The translations under genes were made by a program, and so were the position numbers. From NCBI GenBank assembly GCA_963821705.1, contig CAWGEV010000008.1, positions 124,001-188,000 on the forward strand: DNA of 64,000 bases, given 5' to 3'. The stretch is from DASUPK01 sp963821705. Lineage in GTDB: Bacteria > Actinomycetota > Thermoleophilia > Solirubrobacterales > 70-9. Position 1 is the first letter of the stretch. Each line of letters opens with the position of its first letter. Shown here piece after piece: positions 40,572 to 48,718 of this stretch. The notes beneath the pieces were generated by a model that did not search any database, was not told the DNA's origin, and was given only the letters and a program-made list of their open reading frames with translations.

Positions 40572-42761
40572 GTGCCCATCGCGAAGGTAGAGCCGCTGCT
40601 CACCACCCGGAGCGTCTCCGGGCCCTTCGACTACCGCCTGCCCGAGGCGATGGACGACGTCGGCGTCGGCTCAGTCCTCGTGGTGCCTTTCGGCCGTCGC
40701 CGCGTGGTCGGGGTCGTGGTGGGCCTGGCTGAGCGGAGCGACCTGCCCGACGCGAGGCTGGCGGAGCCGCTCGAGGCGCTCGAGGCGGGTGTGCCGGCCG
40801 AGCTCGTCGAGCTGGGGCGATGGGTCGGCGAGGAGTACTGCTCGACCCCGGCCCGTGGCCTGGGACTGGTGCTCCCGCCCGGAGTCGGCACCGGGGCCGA
40901 GGCCCGGCGGGTGCGGCCGCTGGTCGAGCTCGAGGTCGAGGCCACCCCGCAGGGGATCGATGCGGTCTCCGGAGGCGAGAGGCTCGGCCTGCGGCAGAAG
41001 GCCGTCCTTCGCGCGCTGCTCGGCGGGCCGCGCCTCGCTCGCCGCCTGGCGGCGACCGCCGGCTCCGACCGCGCGACGCTGAGGCGTCTCGAGGCGAGAG
41101 GCCTGGTCACGACGCGCGAGGTCGAGCGCAGGCGCCGACATGACTCGCCCGGCGTCGGCGCGGTGCGCGAGGGCGTGGAGCTCACCCGGGACCAGAGGTC
41201 CGTCCTCGACAGCGTCGTCGCGGCGCTGCCCGGCGGCGAGGCCACCGGAGAGGAGCGCTCGTATCTGCTGCACGGCGTGACCGGCTCGGGCAAGACCGAG
41301 GTCTACCTCGAGGCGGCCCGCGAGGCGCTGTCGCGGGGGAGAGGCGCGATCGTGCTGGTGCCCGAGATCGCCCTGACGCCGCAGACCATGGACCGCTTCC
41401 GCCGGCGGTTCGGCGACTCGGTCGCGCTCCTTCACTCGAAGATGCCGGCGGGCGCCCGCTACGACGAGTGGCGCCGGCTGCGCTCGGGCGAGGCGCGGAT
41501 CTGCGTGGGGCCGCGCTCCGCGGTGTTCGCACCCGTCGCCGACCCCGGCCTGATCGTGATCGACGAGGAGCACGACTCCTCCTACAAGCAGGAGAGCGAC
41601 CCCCGCTACGACGCGAGGGAGGTTGCCCGGCGGCGGGCCCTCGAGTCCGGCGCGGTCCTGCTCTGCGGGACCGCGACGCCCCGTCCCGAGAGCTGGTACG
41701 GGCTCGAGCGGCTGGAGCTGCCGAGCCGCGTCGACGGACGGCGGCTGCCGCCGGTCGAGATCGTCGACATGCGCGGGGGGGTACCGGGCCCGCTCCACCC
41801 GCGGACCCGAGAGGCGTTCGCCGAGGTTGCGGAGGCCGGCGGCAAGGCGATCCTCCTGATCAACCGGAGAGGCTGGTCGACCCATCTCACCTGCCGCTCC
41901 TGCGGCCACGCCTGGGAGTGCCCGCAGTGCGACGTCTCGCTGATCCTCCACCGGGACGGCGCTCTGAGATGCCATCACTGCGGCCATGCCGAGCCCAAGC
42001 CCGAGTCCTGTCCGAAGTGCTCCTCGGTGACGATCGCGCGGGTCGGCTCGGGCACCCAGCGGGTCGAGGCCGAGCTCAAGGAGCTGCTGGCGCCGCTCGA
42101 GATCTTCCGGCTCGACTCCGACAGCGCGGCGGGGCACGGACACGCCGAGGTGCTGACCAGCTTCGAGGCGGCCGAGTCGGGAGTGCTGGTCGGGACCCAG
42201 ATGGTCGCCAAGGGGCACGACTTCCCGGACGTCACCCTGAGCGTGGTCCTCGACGCGGACGGGGCCCTTCGGCTGCCCGACTTCCGCTCGGAGGAGCGCA
42301 CGTTCGCGTTGATCACCCAGCTCGCCGGCCGCAGCGGACGGGGTGAGGCCGGCGGTCGCGTGCTCGTCCAGGCGCTCGCGACCGGCGCGCCGAGCATCCG
42401 CCATGCGGCGAGGCACGACGCGGCCACCTTCCTCTCGGAGGAGCTGGAGCGGCGCCGAGCGCTCCGCTACCCGCCGTTCTCGCACCTGATCGAGGTGGCT
42501 ATCGCGGGCGAGTCGGAGAAGAGGGTGGAGGCCTCCGCCGCCACCGTCCACGAGCTCGTCGCGGACCGCCTCGGCGACAGCGACGACTTGCTCGGCCCAG
42601 CGCCCCTGTTCAGGCTGCGTGGACGGCACCGCAGAAGGCTGCTGATCAAGTCCGAGCAACGCCACGACACGGTTGCGGCGGTCCGGGACGCCGTGTCCTC
42701 GGCCGTCCGCGACCGGGCCCTGCGCCAGGTCTCCATCTCGGTGGACGTGGATCCGCAGTAG
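40572..42761 (+). CDS. priA: primosomal replication-restart helicase PriA
   Basis: Reloads the replisome at stalled forks; 729 residues. N-terminal DNA-binding domain (FDYRLPEAM), helicase motifs LLHGVTGSGKTEVYLEA (Walker A, near 236) and IDEEHDSSYKQE (Walker B, near 326), and a zinc-binding insert with four CxxC pairs (CRSCGHAWECPQC, CHHCG, CPKC, near 440-480). Unlike the degenerate PriA of mycobacteria and streptomycetes, the helicase motifs are intact. The 3' end faces the AbiEi-like remnant 6 nt away. Confidence 0.95.
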   Translation: MPIAKVEPLLTTRSVSGPFDYRLPEAMDDVGVGSVLVVPFGRRRVVGVVVGLAERSDLPDARLAEPLEALEAGVPAELVELGRWVGEEYCSTPARGLGLVLPPGVGTGAEARRVRPLVELEVEATPQGIDAVSGGERLGLRQKAVLRALLGGPRLARRLAATAGSDRATLRRLEARGLVTTREVERRRRHDSPGVGAVREGVELTRDQRSVLDSVVAALPGGEATGEERSYLLHGVTGSGKTEVYLEAAREALSRGRGAIVLVPEIALTPQTMDRFRRRFGDSVALLHSKMPAGARYDEWRRLRSGEARICVGPRSAVFAPVADPGLIVIDEEHDSSYKQESDPRYDAREVARRRALESGAVLLCGTATPRPESWYGLERLELPSRVDGRRLPPVEIVDMRGGVPGPLHPRTREAFAEVAEAGGKAILLINRRGWSTHLTCRSCGHAWECPQCDVSLILHRDGALRCHHCGHAEPKPESCPKCSSVTIARVGSGTQRVEAELKELLAPLEIFRLDSDSAAGHGHAEVLTSFEAAESGVLVGTQMVAKGHDFPDVTLSVVLDADGALRLPDFRSEERTFALITQLAGRSGRGEAGGRVLVQALATGAPSIRHAARHDAATFLSEELERRRALRYPPFSHLIEVAIAGESEKRVEASAATVHELVADRLGDSDDLLGPAPLFRLRGRHRRRLLIKSEQRHDTVAAVRDAVSSAVRDRALRQVSISVDVDPQ

Positions 42762-42767
42762 GCCCCG

Positions 42768-43437
42768 TCATTCGCCCAGCAGCCGGCGGAGGTCGGAGAC
42801 AACGTCCCTCGAGCACGCTCATGGTCCGAGCGAGTTGAGGGACGTATCTCCGAAGAGCGGCGCGCGCAGCCCTCGACCCGCGTCGGCCTGTGGCCAGGCA
42901 GCCTTCGAACTCGCCGACGTCGAGGACGCCGCGATAGTCGGCTTCCGCAAGCGCCCGGCGCAGCCGGCGCGGCCCCAATGTGGTCGCGACGTCGACGAGC
43001 GTCCTTGCGACCGAAGTGACCGGCAGACCTCGGCACTGAAGGACGTCGAAGTGGCGGGAGTGGTGGACCCTCACATCCGGCACGGAACGGCGACGGCCTG
43101 GCACGGTCAGGTGGATTCGCGTGGGCTCGGCGCCGGTCACCGACCAGAGCCAGGCGGCTGTGGTGTGACTGAACGCGGCGCCGTCACCGGCGTAAAGGAG
43201 TGCCGCATGGAGGCGACCCCGCAACGAAAGGGCAGTGTGGCCCAGGGCGTAGACGCTGGGATGCACGCGGTGCAGCCGGCCAGCGGTGAGCCATCTTGCG
43301 ATCGCGGTGTCGCTCAGCCCGCGATCCCGGAGCTGCCGGCGACTGATAACCCCATGCTGGCTCTCCGCGACGCCCCGGACGGCGTCTGCGTCAAGTCGTG
43401 TCCGACTGTCGGACATGGATTGACGCAGAAGCGGCAT
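42768..43437 (-). pseudogene. AbiEi-like antitoxin gene remnant
   Basis: The N-terminal winged helix (GVISRRQLRDRGLSDTAIARWL) and the following LHRVHPSVYALGH segment match the AbiEi-type antitoxin family of type IV toxin-antitoxin systems. Codon usage is less G+C-biased than in the neighbours, suggesting transfer. After about residue 205 (LARTMSVLEG) the frame runs on antisense into priA. A one-base shift near 42810 instead gives DVVSDLRRLLGE and a stop at 42768. The usual C-terminal DUF559-like part is absent. No partner toxin gene is adjacent. ATG 43437 or 43416 could be the start; a nested palindrome covers this region. Confidence 0.6.
43385..43429. promoter_or_regulatory. 45-bp nested palindrome at the AbiEi-like 5' end
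   Basis: Outer arms TCTGCGTCAA (43385-43394) and TTGACGCAGA (43420-43429) enclose inner arms TGTCCGAC (43399-43406) and GTCGGACA (43408-43415) around a single T, with equal 4-nt spacers. All 18 base pairs are perfect. It overlaps both possible starts of the antitoxin-like gene. AbiEi proteins are known to autoregulate by binding inverted repeats. Confidence 0.7.
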
Positions 43438-43439
43438 GA

Positions 43440-43451
43440 CGACGATCGTCG
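43440..43451. promoter_or_regulatory. 12-bp palindrome upstream of the AbiEi-like start
   Basis: CGACGATCGTCG, perfect, 3 nt before ATG 43437 on the minus strand. It is probably part of the same control region. The rest of the gap to def (43452-43539) has a GGCCAAC/GTTGGCC inverted repeat. Confidence 0.4.
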
Positions 43452-43539
43452 CCGTTGACGTTTGGCGAAACCGTGGCCAACGTGCCCATTCATTGCCGGT
43501 TTTCGGGTTGGCCGCCCAATTCGTCCCCGATGCCGCGAC

Positions 43540-43545
43540 TAGACT
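43540..43545 (+). promoter_or_regulatory. -10 box, leaderless start of def
   Basis: TAGACT, 7 nt before GTG 43553. It argues against upstream in-frame starts such as ATG 43436. Confidence 0.5.
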
Positions 43546-43552
43546 CGGATAC

Positions 43553-44227
43553 GTGAGCGAGGAAGCCACACCAACCCCGGTCGAGGAGCTCGACGACCGG
43601 CCAATCGAGGCGAATGAGCCCGAGGACGTCGATGCCGAGGCGCTCGAGCGCCGCTCCGAGGCGCTCTCCCACGTCGTCAAGTTCGGCGACCCCGTGCTGC
43701 GGTCCGCCGCCTCGCCGGTGACGGAGTTCGACGACGAGCTGGCCGCCGAGGCCGACCGGATGATCGGGCTGATGCGCGACGCGATCGGCGTCGGCCTGGC
43801 CGCCACGCAGCTCGGCGCTCTGCGCCGGATGCTGGTCTTGCAGGTCGGCTCGGAGGCCGAGCCGACCGTCCTGGTCAACCCGGAGATCGAATGGCGCTCC
43901 GAGGACGACCTCGCGACGGCCGAGGAGGGCTGCCTCAGCCTGCCCGGCGTGATCGTCGACGTCGAGCGGCCGCTCCACGTCCGCGCTCGCGGCGCCGGCG
44001 TCCACGGCGAGCCCATCTCGATCGAGGCCTCGGGACTCGAAGCGCGGGTGATTCAGCACGAGGTGGATCACCTGGACGGTGTCCTCATGATCGACCGAGC
44101 CGAACGCGAGCAGCGCCGCGAGGCCCTGCGCGCGCTGCGGGAGGGCGGCACGTACGCACCCGGCGGTGCCGAGGACGACGAGGAATCTGCCGGGAACGGA
44201 GCCGGGTCGACCTCGACCGAGGATTGA
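43553..44227 (+). CDS. def: peptide deformylase
   Basis: Removes the formyl group from nascent chains; metal enzyme, 224 residues. The three motifs are GVGLAATQLG near 80, EEGCLSLPG near 122 (Cys ligand) and QHEVDHLDG near 166 (two His and the catalytic Glu). About 45 acidic residues precede the core and a Gly/Glu-rich tail follows, both longer than usual. It overlaps fmt (TTGA). Confidence 0.95.
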   Translation: MSEEATPTPVEELDDRPIEANEPEDVDAEALERRSEALSHVVKFGDPVLRSAASPVTEFDDELAAEADRMIGLMRDAIGVGLAATQLGALRRMLVLQVGSEAEPTVLVNPEIEWRSEDDLATAEEGCLSLPGVIVDVERPLHVRARGAGVHGEPISIEASGLEARVIQHEVDHLDGVLMIDRAEREQRREALRALREGGTYAPGGAEDDEESAGNGAGSTSTED

Positions 44228-45135
44228 GGACCGCCTACCTCGGCACATCCGGGTTCGCGGCGACGGTGCTTCGGCGCCTCGCCGACAGTCCGCATCGCCC
44301 GGCCCTCGTCGTCACGCCGCCGGACAGCAGGAAGGGACGAGGACGGAAGCTGGCCCCGCCCCCGGCCGCCGATGCGGCCCGCGAACTGGGCCTCGCACTC
44401 CATCAGACGCCCGACGTCAACTCCCCCGAGTCCCTGGAGGCGATCCGCGCGGCGAAGCCCGAGGCCGTGGCCGTCTGCGCATTCGGGCAGCTGATCAGGG
44501 AGGCGCTGCTCAGCGAGTTCGTGGTGCTGAACGTCCACCCGTCGCTCGTGCCGCGCTGGCGCGGCGCCGCTCCGATCGAGCGGGCGCTGATGGAGGGCGA
44601 TTCGACGACCGGCGTCACAATCATGCGGGTGACGGAGGAACTCGACTCCGGGCCGATCGCGCTCGCCGTGGAGGTCGAGATCTCCGGCGAGGACGACTAC
44701 GCGTCGCTCTCGGCGAGGCTCGCCGAGGCCGGCGGCGAGCTCCTGGTGCGCGCCCTGGACGCTCTGGAGGCCGGAGAGTTGTCGTTCGCCGAGCAGGACG
44801 ACTCGTCGGCCACCTACGCGGAGAAGTTGACGCCCGAGGAACGGCACCTGCGGCCCTCTCGGAGCGCCGCCGAGCTGGAGCGGACGGTCAGGGCGCTCAG
44901 GCCGCACATCGGCACCTTCCTGGAGCTGGACGAGGCCGGGAGGCTCGGAGTGCTCGAGGCGAGCGCCCTGCCGGACGGTCCACCCGAGGGAGCGATCGAG
45001 GCTCGCGACGGGGCTCTGCTCCTGGGCTCGGCGGACGGCGGACTGCGGCTCGACGTGGTCCAGCCGCCCGGAAAGAAGCCGATGAACGCGGCCGATTTCC
45101 TGCGTGGGCACGACCCGCCTGGTCGGGCGCGATAG
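44224..45135 (+). CDS. fmt: methionyl-tRNA formyltransferase
   Basis: Formylates initiator Met-tRNA; 303 residues. AYLGTSGFAATVLRRL at the start, NVHPSLVPRWRGAAPIERAL near 107 (catalytic Asn and His), TIMRVTEELDSGPI near 137 (catalytic Asp) and the C-terminal PPGKKPMNAADFLRG. TTG 44224 overlaps the def stop; the open frame upstream reads through def and is not used. No rsmB gene follows. Confidence 0.94.
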   Translation: MRTAYLGTSGFAATVLRRLADSPHRPALVVTPPDSRKGRGRKLAPPPAADAARELGLALHQTPDVNSPESLEAIRAAKPEAVAVCAFGQLIREALLSEFVVLNVHPSLVPRWRGAAPIERALMEGDSTTGVTIMRVTEELDSGPIALAVEVEISGEDDYASLSARLAEAGGELLVRALDALEAGELSFAEQDDSSATYAEKLTPEERHLRPSRSAAELERTVRALRPHIGTFLELDEAGRLGVLEASALPDGPPEGAIEARDGALLLGSADGGLRLDVVQPPGKKPMNAADFLRGHDPPGRAR

Positions 45136-45142
45136 CGCTCGA

Positions 45143-45148
45143 TACCCT
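45143..45148 (+). promoter_or_regulatory. -10 box, leaderless start of the zinc-ribbon gene
   Basis: TACCCT, 6 nt before ATG 45155; it rejects the longer frame starting at 45104. Confidence 0.5.
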
Positions 45149-45154
45149 CGTCAC

Positions 45155-45430
45155 ATGGCCGAACGGATCGATGGCGGCTTGGGCGAGGAGACGGGAGCCC
45201 CGGAGACCGCCGAGGGCGCGCTTCAGCGCCCGAACTGCCCGGGGTGCGGCGAGCCCTGGCTTCGCCCGGCGCAGCTGCCGGGCCGGTTCGTCTGCGTCTA
45301 CTGTCTGCGCCGCTTCGAGCTGGTCTCGCAGTGCCCCAACTGCGGCGAGCACCAGACGATCAGTCGCATGAGCCGCACCGAGGACATGAAGTGCCAGCAC
45401 TGCGGTCACTCGATGCTCCGCTCGATCTGA
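45155..45430 (+). CDS. small zinc-ribbon protein
   Basis: A 91-residue protein with three to four CxxC knuckles: CPGCGEP near 29, CVYC near 47, CPNCGEHQ near 60 and CQHCGHSML near 80. Two rubredoxin-like ribbons are likely. No enzymatic domain; a nucleic-acid or protein-binding role is guessed. It occupies the place between fmt and rpe where many bacteria have rsmB. Confidence 0.75.
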   Translation: MAERIDGGLGEETGAPETAEGALQRPNCPGCGEPWLRPAQLPGRFVCVYCLRRFELVSQCPNCGEHQTISRMSRTEDMKCQHCGHSMLRSI

Positions 45431-45447
45431 CCTTGGAAGCCGCCACG

Positions 45448-45453
45448 GATACT
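45448..45453 (+). promoter_or_regulatory. -10 box, leaderless start of rpe
   Basis: GATACT, 6 nt before GTG 45460; no ribosome site. Confidence 0.4.
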
Positions 45454-45459
45454 GCGCCA

Positions 45460-46140
45460 GTGAGCCGCCGCGACCTGTTCTCCGGCAAGCGCGTAGCGCC
45501 TTCGATCCTCTCCGCCGACTTTTCGCGCCTCGGCGCCCAGGTCGAGGAGGTGATGGCCGCGGGGGCGCGGGTCATCCACGTGGACGTGATGGACGGCCAT
45601 TTCGTCCCGCCCATCACGATCGGCCCCGTGGTGGCCGGCTCCATCGCCGACCAGGTCCACGACGCGGGCGGCGCGATCGACGTCCACCTGATGATCGAGC
45701 GCCCGGAGGACCACATCGAGGAGTTCGCGAAGGCCGGGGCGGACAACATCACCTTCCACGCCGAGGCCACCCCCCACATCAACCGGACTCTGAACGCCAT
45801 CCGGGACCTCGGCTGCCTGGCCGGGCTCGCGATCAATCCGGGCACGCCGGTCTCGGCGGTGAGCGAGTCTGTGGACGACGCGGACCTCTTCCTCTGCATG
45901 ACCGTCAACCCGGGATGGGGCGGGCAGCCCTTCATCACCGACTCGCCCGACAAGGTGAAGCGCCTGGGCGAGGTCGTCGGATCGGGGACGATCGAGGTCG
46001 ACGGCGGCATCGACCTCGACACGGCCGGCGGGGTCGCCGCGGTCGGGGCGAGCCTGTTCGTCGCCGGGTCGGCGGTCTTCGGGGCCGACGATCCCGCCGC
46101 CGCGTACGCAGCGATCGCCGAAGCCGCCGGCGCCGCCTAG
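45460..46140 (+). CDS. rpe: ribulose-phosphate 3-epimerase
   Basis: Interconverts ribulose 5-phosphate and xylulose 5-phosphate; TIM barrel of 226 residues. APSILSADFSRLG near 14, VIHVDVMDGHFVPPITIGP near 37 (metal His/Asp), DVHLMIERPEDHI near 72, MTVNPGWGGQPFI near 147 and VDGGIDLDTA near 181 are all present. The start at GTG 45460 removes an unrelated upstream extension. Ribulose 5-phosphate is also the substrate of RibB in the nearby riboflavin operon. Confidence 0.95.
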   Translation: MSRRDLFSGKRVAPSILSADFSRLGAQVEEVMAAGARVIHVDVMDGHFVPPITIGPVVAGSIADQVHDAGGAIDVHLMIERPEDHIEEFAKAGADNITFHAEATPHINRTLNAIRDLGCLAGLAINPGTPVSAVSESVDDADLFLCMTVNPGWGGQPFITDSPDKVKRLGEVVGSGTIEVDGGIDLDTAGGVAAVGASLFVAGSAVFGADDPAAAYAAIAEAAGAA

Positions 46141-46152
46141 GGCTTCCGATCA

Positions 46153-47247
46153 ATGGAGGGAGGCCCGCCGGGCGACAGGCGCGAGCGCCTCAGCCGCTTC
46201 CGGAGCTTCGACGGACCGGGGGACAGGGGCGAGTTCGAGCCGTTCCTGAGGCGCCTCGCCCTGCTGCTCGGGCTGATCGCCGCGATCCAGATCGCCGGGA
46301 CCGTCGCGTACTCGCTCACCGAGAGCGTCTCGCTCTGGAAGGGATTCCTGTTCACCCTGGACACGGTGGCGACGGTCGGGTCCGACCCGACTCCGCCGGA
46401 CCTTCCGGGCCAGATCGTCAAGGTCCTTCTCATCGTCCTGGGCGTGGGTACGCTCTTCTACGCCCTGGTGACGGTGACCGAGTTCTTCGTCGCCGGACAC
46501 CTGGGGGAGATCCTGGAGGAGCGACGGACCCTGAAACAGATCGAGCATCTGAGCGGCCATCACCTGATCTGCGGCTTCGGGCGAGTCGGCCGACAGGTCG
46601 CACGCGACCTGCAGGCGGGGGGCGATGACTTCGTGATCATCGACGAGCTCGACGAGAACAAGCACATCGCCGACCAGATGGGCGCGCCCTTCCTGCTCGG
46701 CAGGCCATCCGAGGACGAGATGCTGAAGGCGGGCGGCGTGGAGCGGGCGATCTCGGTGCTTGCCTGCGTCGACTCCGACGCCGAGAACATCTTCACCTGC
46801 CTCACCGCGCGGGAGCTGCGCTCCGACATCACGATCGTCGCGCGCGCCAGCGTCGAGGACTCGGAGAAGAAGCTGCTCCGGGCCGGCGCGAACAGGGTGA
46901 TCTCCCCGTACAAGTCAAGCGGCGCCGAGATGGCCCGGTTGGCGCTTCAGCCCCAGGTGACCGGCGTCGTCGACGTCGCGCCCGAGTACCGGATGGAGGA
47001 GATCGACGTGGCACAGGGGTGCGAGGCGGCCGGCCGCACCATCGGTGAGGTCCGCGGGACGACCACGATCGCGGCCCTTCGGGGAAACGACGGACAGGTC
47101 CATCCGCAGCCGCCATCCGACACGGTCCTGCAGCCGGGCGACGTCCTCGTGGCCATGGGCACCGTCGACGCCCTCAAGAAGCTCGAGAAGATGTTCGTCC
47201 CGAGGCCCGACGCGGCTGACCCGAGCGCCCTCGGCGATCCCAGCTAG
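46153..47247 (+). CDS. two-TM potassium-channel-like protein with RCK (TrkA) domains, atypical filter
   Basis: A 364-residue membrane protein. Two hydrophobic segments (about 33-52 and 88-112) flank a pore loop, followed by an RCK/TrkA-N NAD-binding domain (ICGFGRVGRQVARDL near 137) and a TrkA-C domain (about 275-352). The pore loop reads TVATVGSDPTPP, so the usual TVGYGD filter is replaced by TVGSD. Potassium selectivity is therefore uncertain. The 3' end overlaps the convergent flippase gene by 4 nt. Confidence 0.82.
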   Translation: MEGGPPGDRRERLSRFRSFDGPGDRGEFEPFLRRLALLLGLIAAIQIAGTVAYSLTESVSLWKGFLFTLDTVATVGSDPTPPDLPGQIVKVLLIVLGVGTLFYALVTVTEFFVAGHLGEILEERRTLKQIEHLSGHHLICGFGRVGRQVARDLQAGGDDFVIIDELDENKHIADQMGAPFLLGRPSEDEMLKAGGVERAISVLACVDSDAENIFTCLTARELRSDITIVARASVEDSEKKLLRAGANRVISPYKSSGAEMARLALQPQVTGVVDVAPEYRMEEIDVAQGCEAAGRTIGEVRGTTTIAALRGNDGQVHPQPPSDTVLQPGDVLVAMGTVDALKKLEKMFVPRPDAADPSALGDPS

Positions 47248-48635
47248 CCGGCCTCGTCCGCCGAGGCGAGCTGCAGCTCCATCTCCTCGGTCGACCCGGG
47301 CTCGATCGGTTGCTCCTTTCGCTCCAGCGGCTGCCGGTAGAGCCAATAGAGCAGCGAGCAGAGCAGGGTCGCCGCGCCGAGGTAGCCGATCACGACGCGA
47401 GTGACGTCGTTCGGGACGATCGGGACGGCGGTCCAGATGACGAAGGCGATCGCGCAGCTGATCCAGCAATACGAGGCGCGACGAACCTGCCCGCGGGCGA
47501 GGGCCGCCTGGTTGAGGGTGGCGGCGGACAGGTAGAGCCCCATCCCGATCGCCACCACGACCAGGTCCGCCCGGTTGTAGTCGTGGTTCTTGCCGAACGC
47601 GATCTGCATGAGGTGCGGCCCGGCGATCGCCATCGCGATCGCGACCAGGCCCGCGAAGCCCGCAATCGCCAACAGCGTCACCCGGATCGACGCGCGGAAG
47701 TCCGCCTCCTTGCCCTCCGACCCCAGCGTGGTGAGGTGGGGGAGGAGGCTGGTCTGGACCGCCTGGAAGAGCTGCAGCGGGGCACGCGCGATCATCAGGA
47801 TGTTGAAGACGTAGCCCGCGGCCGCGGCGCCCGCGGTGGCGTTGACCAGCAGCGGTCCGGCGTTCAGGAAGGTCTGTTCGGAGAGCATGATCAGGAAGAC
47901 GCCCGCCGCGAACCGGCCGCCGCGGGCGAGGGTGAACTCGTCGGTTGGGCCCCCGGCGTCGCCGGCTCCCTCGGCTGTGGCGTTCGGTTCGGCGGTGCCA
48001 CCGAAGCGGCGGAAGAAGGCAAACGGGACGACGATCAACGAGAGCGTCGGCGCGGCGACGATTCCCAGGGCCACCACGGTCTGTCCCGAGGCGATGCCGA
48101 GCGCGACGGCAAAGGGGAAGGCGGTGCGCGCCACCGACTCGCTGATGATCTGAAGCGCGTAGATCGTCAAGCGGTGGCTGCCGGCGAGGAAGCCGCGCGC
48201 GAAGTAACTGGCGCCGTAGGCGGTGACCGCCGCGACGCCGATCCAGTAGAGGGTCGAGTTGCCGTGCAGGAGGTTGTCCTGGATCGGCGTCCGCAGGGCG
48301 ATGGCGACGACGTCGAAGGCCACCGCCACGGAAAGCTGGATCGTCGCCGCCACCCGGACCGTGTGCCTGATCGGTGTGCCGTTGGCCAGGTTCTCGGAGA
48401 TCGTGCGGGAGAGCAGCTGCTCGACCGGCCGCTGGAGCACCGAGACGACGATGAACACCGCCGACCAGAGAACCGCGATCTCCCCGTACTGCTCCTTCGA
48501 GAGCTCGTGCGAGGCGATCGCGAAGTACAGGTAGGTGATCAGCCCGGTGATCCCGACCCCGATGGAGAGCAAGCTCGCCCGCCGCCCGTAGCTCCTTGCC
48601 TCGCTCGAACCCGCGCTTTGCCTTCCGTTTGGCAT
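47244..48635 (-). CDS. polysaccharide/lipid-linked oligosaccharide flippase (MOP superfamily)
   Basis: A 463-residue membrane protein with 12-14 hydrophobic segments and the Wzx/MurJ-like pattern (LSIGVGITGLITYLYFAIA, SKEQYGEIAVLWSA near 42, FARGFLAGSHR). Probably exports a lipid-linked sugar. ATG 48635; a TAGTCT sequence lies 9 nt upstream on this strand. It is divergent from the riboflavin operon and shares with it an 83-nt control region holding a TetR-like dyad. Confidence 0.82.
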   Translation of the reverse strand: MPNGRQSAGSSEARSYGRRASLLSIGVGITGLITYLYFAIASHELSKEQYGEIAVLWSAVFIVVSVLQRPVEQLLSRTISENLANGTPIRHTVRVAATIQLSVAVAFDVVAIALRTPIQDNLLHGNSTLYWIGVAAVTAYGASYFARGFLAGSHRLTIYALQIISESVARTAFPFAVALGIASGQTVVALGIVAAPTLSLIVVPFAFFRRFGGTAEPNATAEGAGDAGGPTDEFTLARGGRFAAGVFLIMLSEQTFLNAGPLLVNATAGAAAAGYVFNILMIARAPLQLFQAVQTSLLPHLTTLGSEGKEADFRASIRVTLLAIAGFAGLVAIAMAIAGPHLMQIAFGKNHDYNRADLVVVAIGMGLYLSAATLNQAALARGQVRRASYCWISCAIAFVIWTAVPIVPNDVTRVVIGYLGAATLLCSLLYWLYRQPLERKEQPIEPGSTEEMELQLASADEAG

Positions 48636-48662
48636 GGACGCGCAAGACTACTGACGTACAAT
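48635..48662 (+). promoter_or_regulatory. riboflavin operon promoter
   Basis: TGGACG (48635-48640), 16-nt spacer, TACAAT (48657-48662), the best -35/-10 pair seen in the window. Transcription would start about 48669, inside or at the edge of the dyad. Confidence 0.6.
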
Positions 48663-48669
48663 TACTGGC

Positions 48670-48683
48670 TGACTGACCAGTCA
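48670..48683. promoter_or_regulatory. TetR-like operator at the ribD/flippase divergent region
   Basis: TGACTG-AC-CAGTCA, perfect 6-bp arms, directly after the predicted transcription start of ribD and within reach of the flippase promoter. Its form resembles TetR-family operators. No regulator gene is adjacent. An FMN riboswitch is not present in this region. Confidence 0.5.
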
Positions 48684-48718
48684 ATCAGTCTTCAAGAGCG
48701 CCTCGAGAGGAGGGCGGC

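Noticed and set aside
48636..48718. FMN riboswitch before ribD
   Set aside because: The 83-nt gap is too short and lacks the conserved FMN-element helices; a promoter and a dyad account for it.
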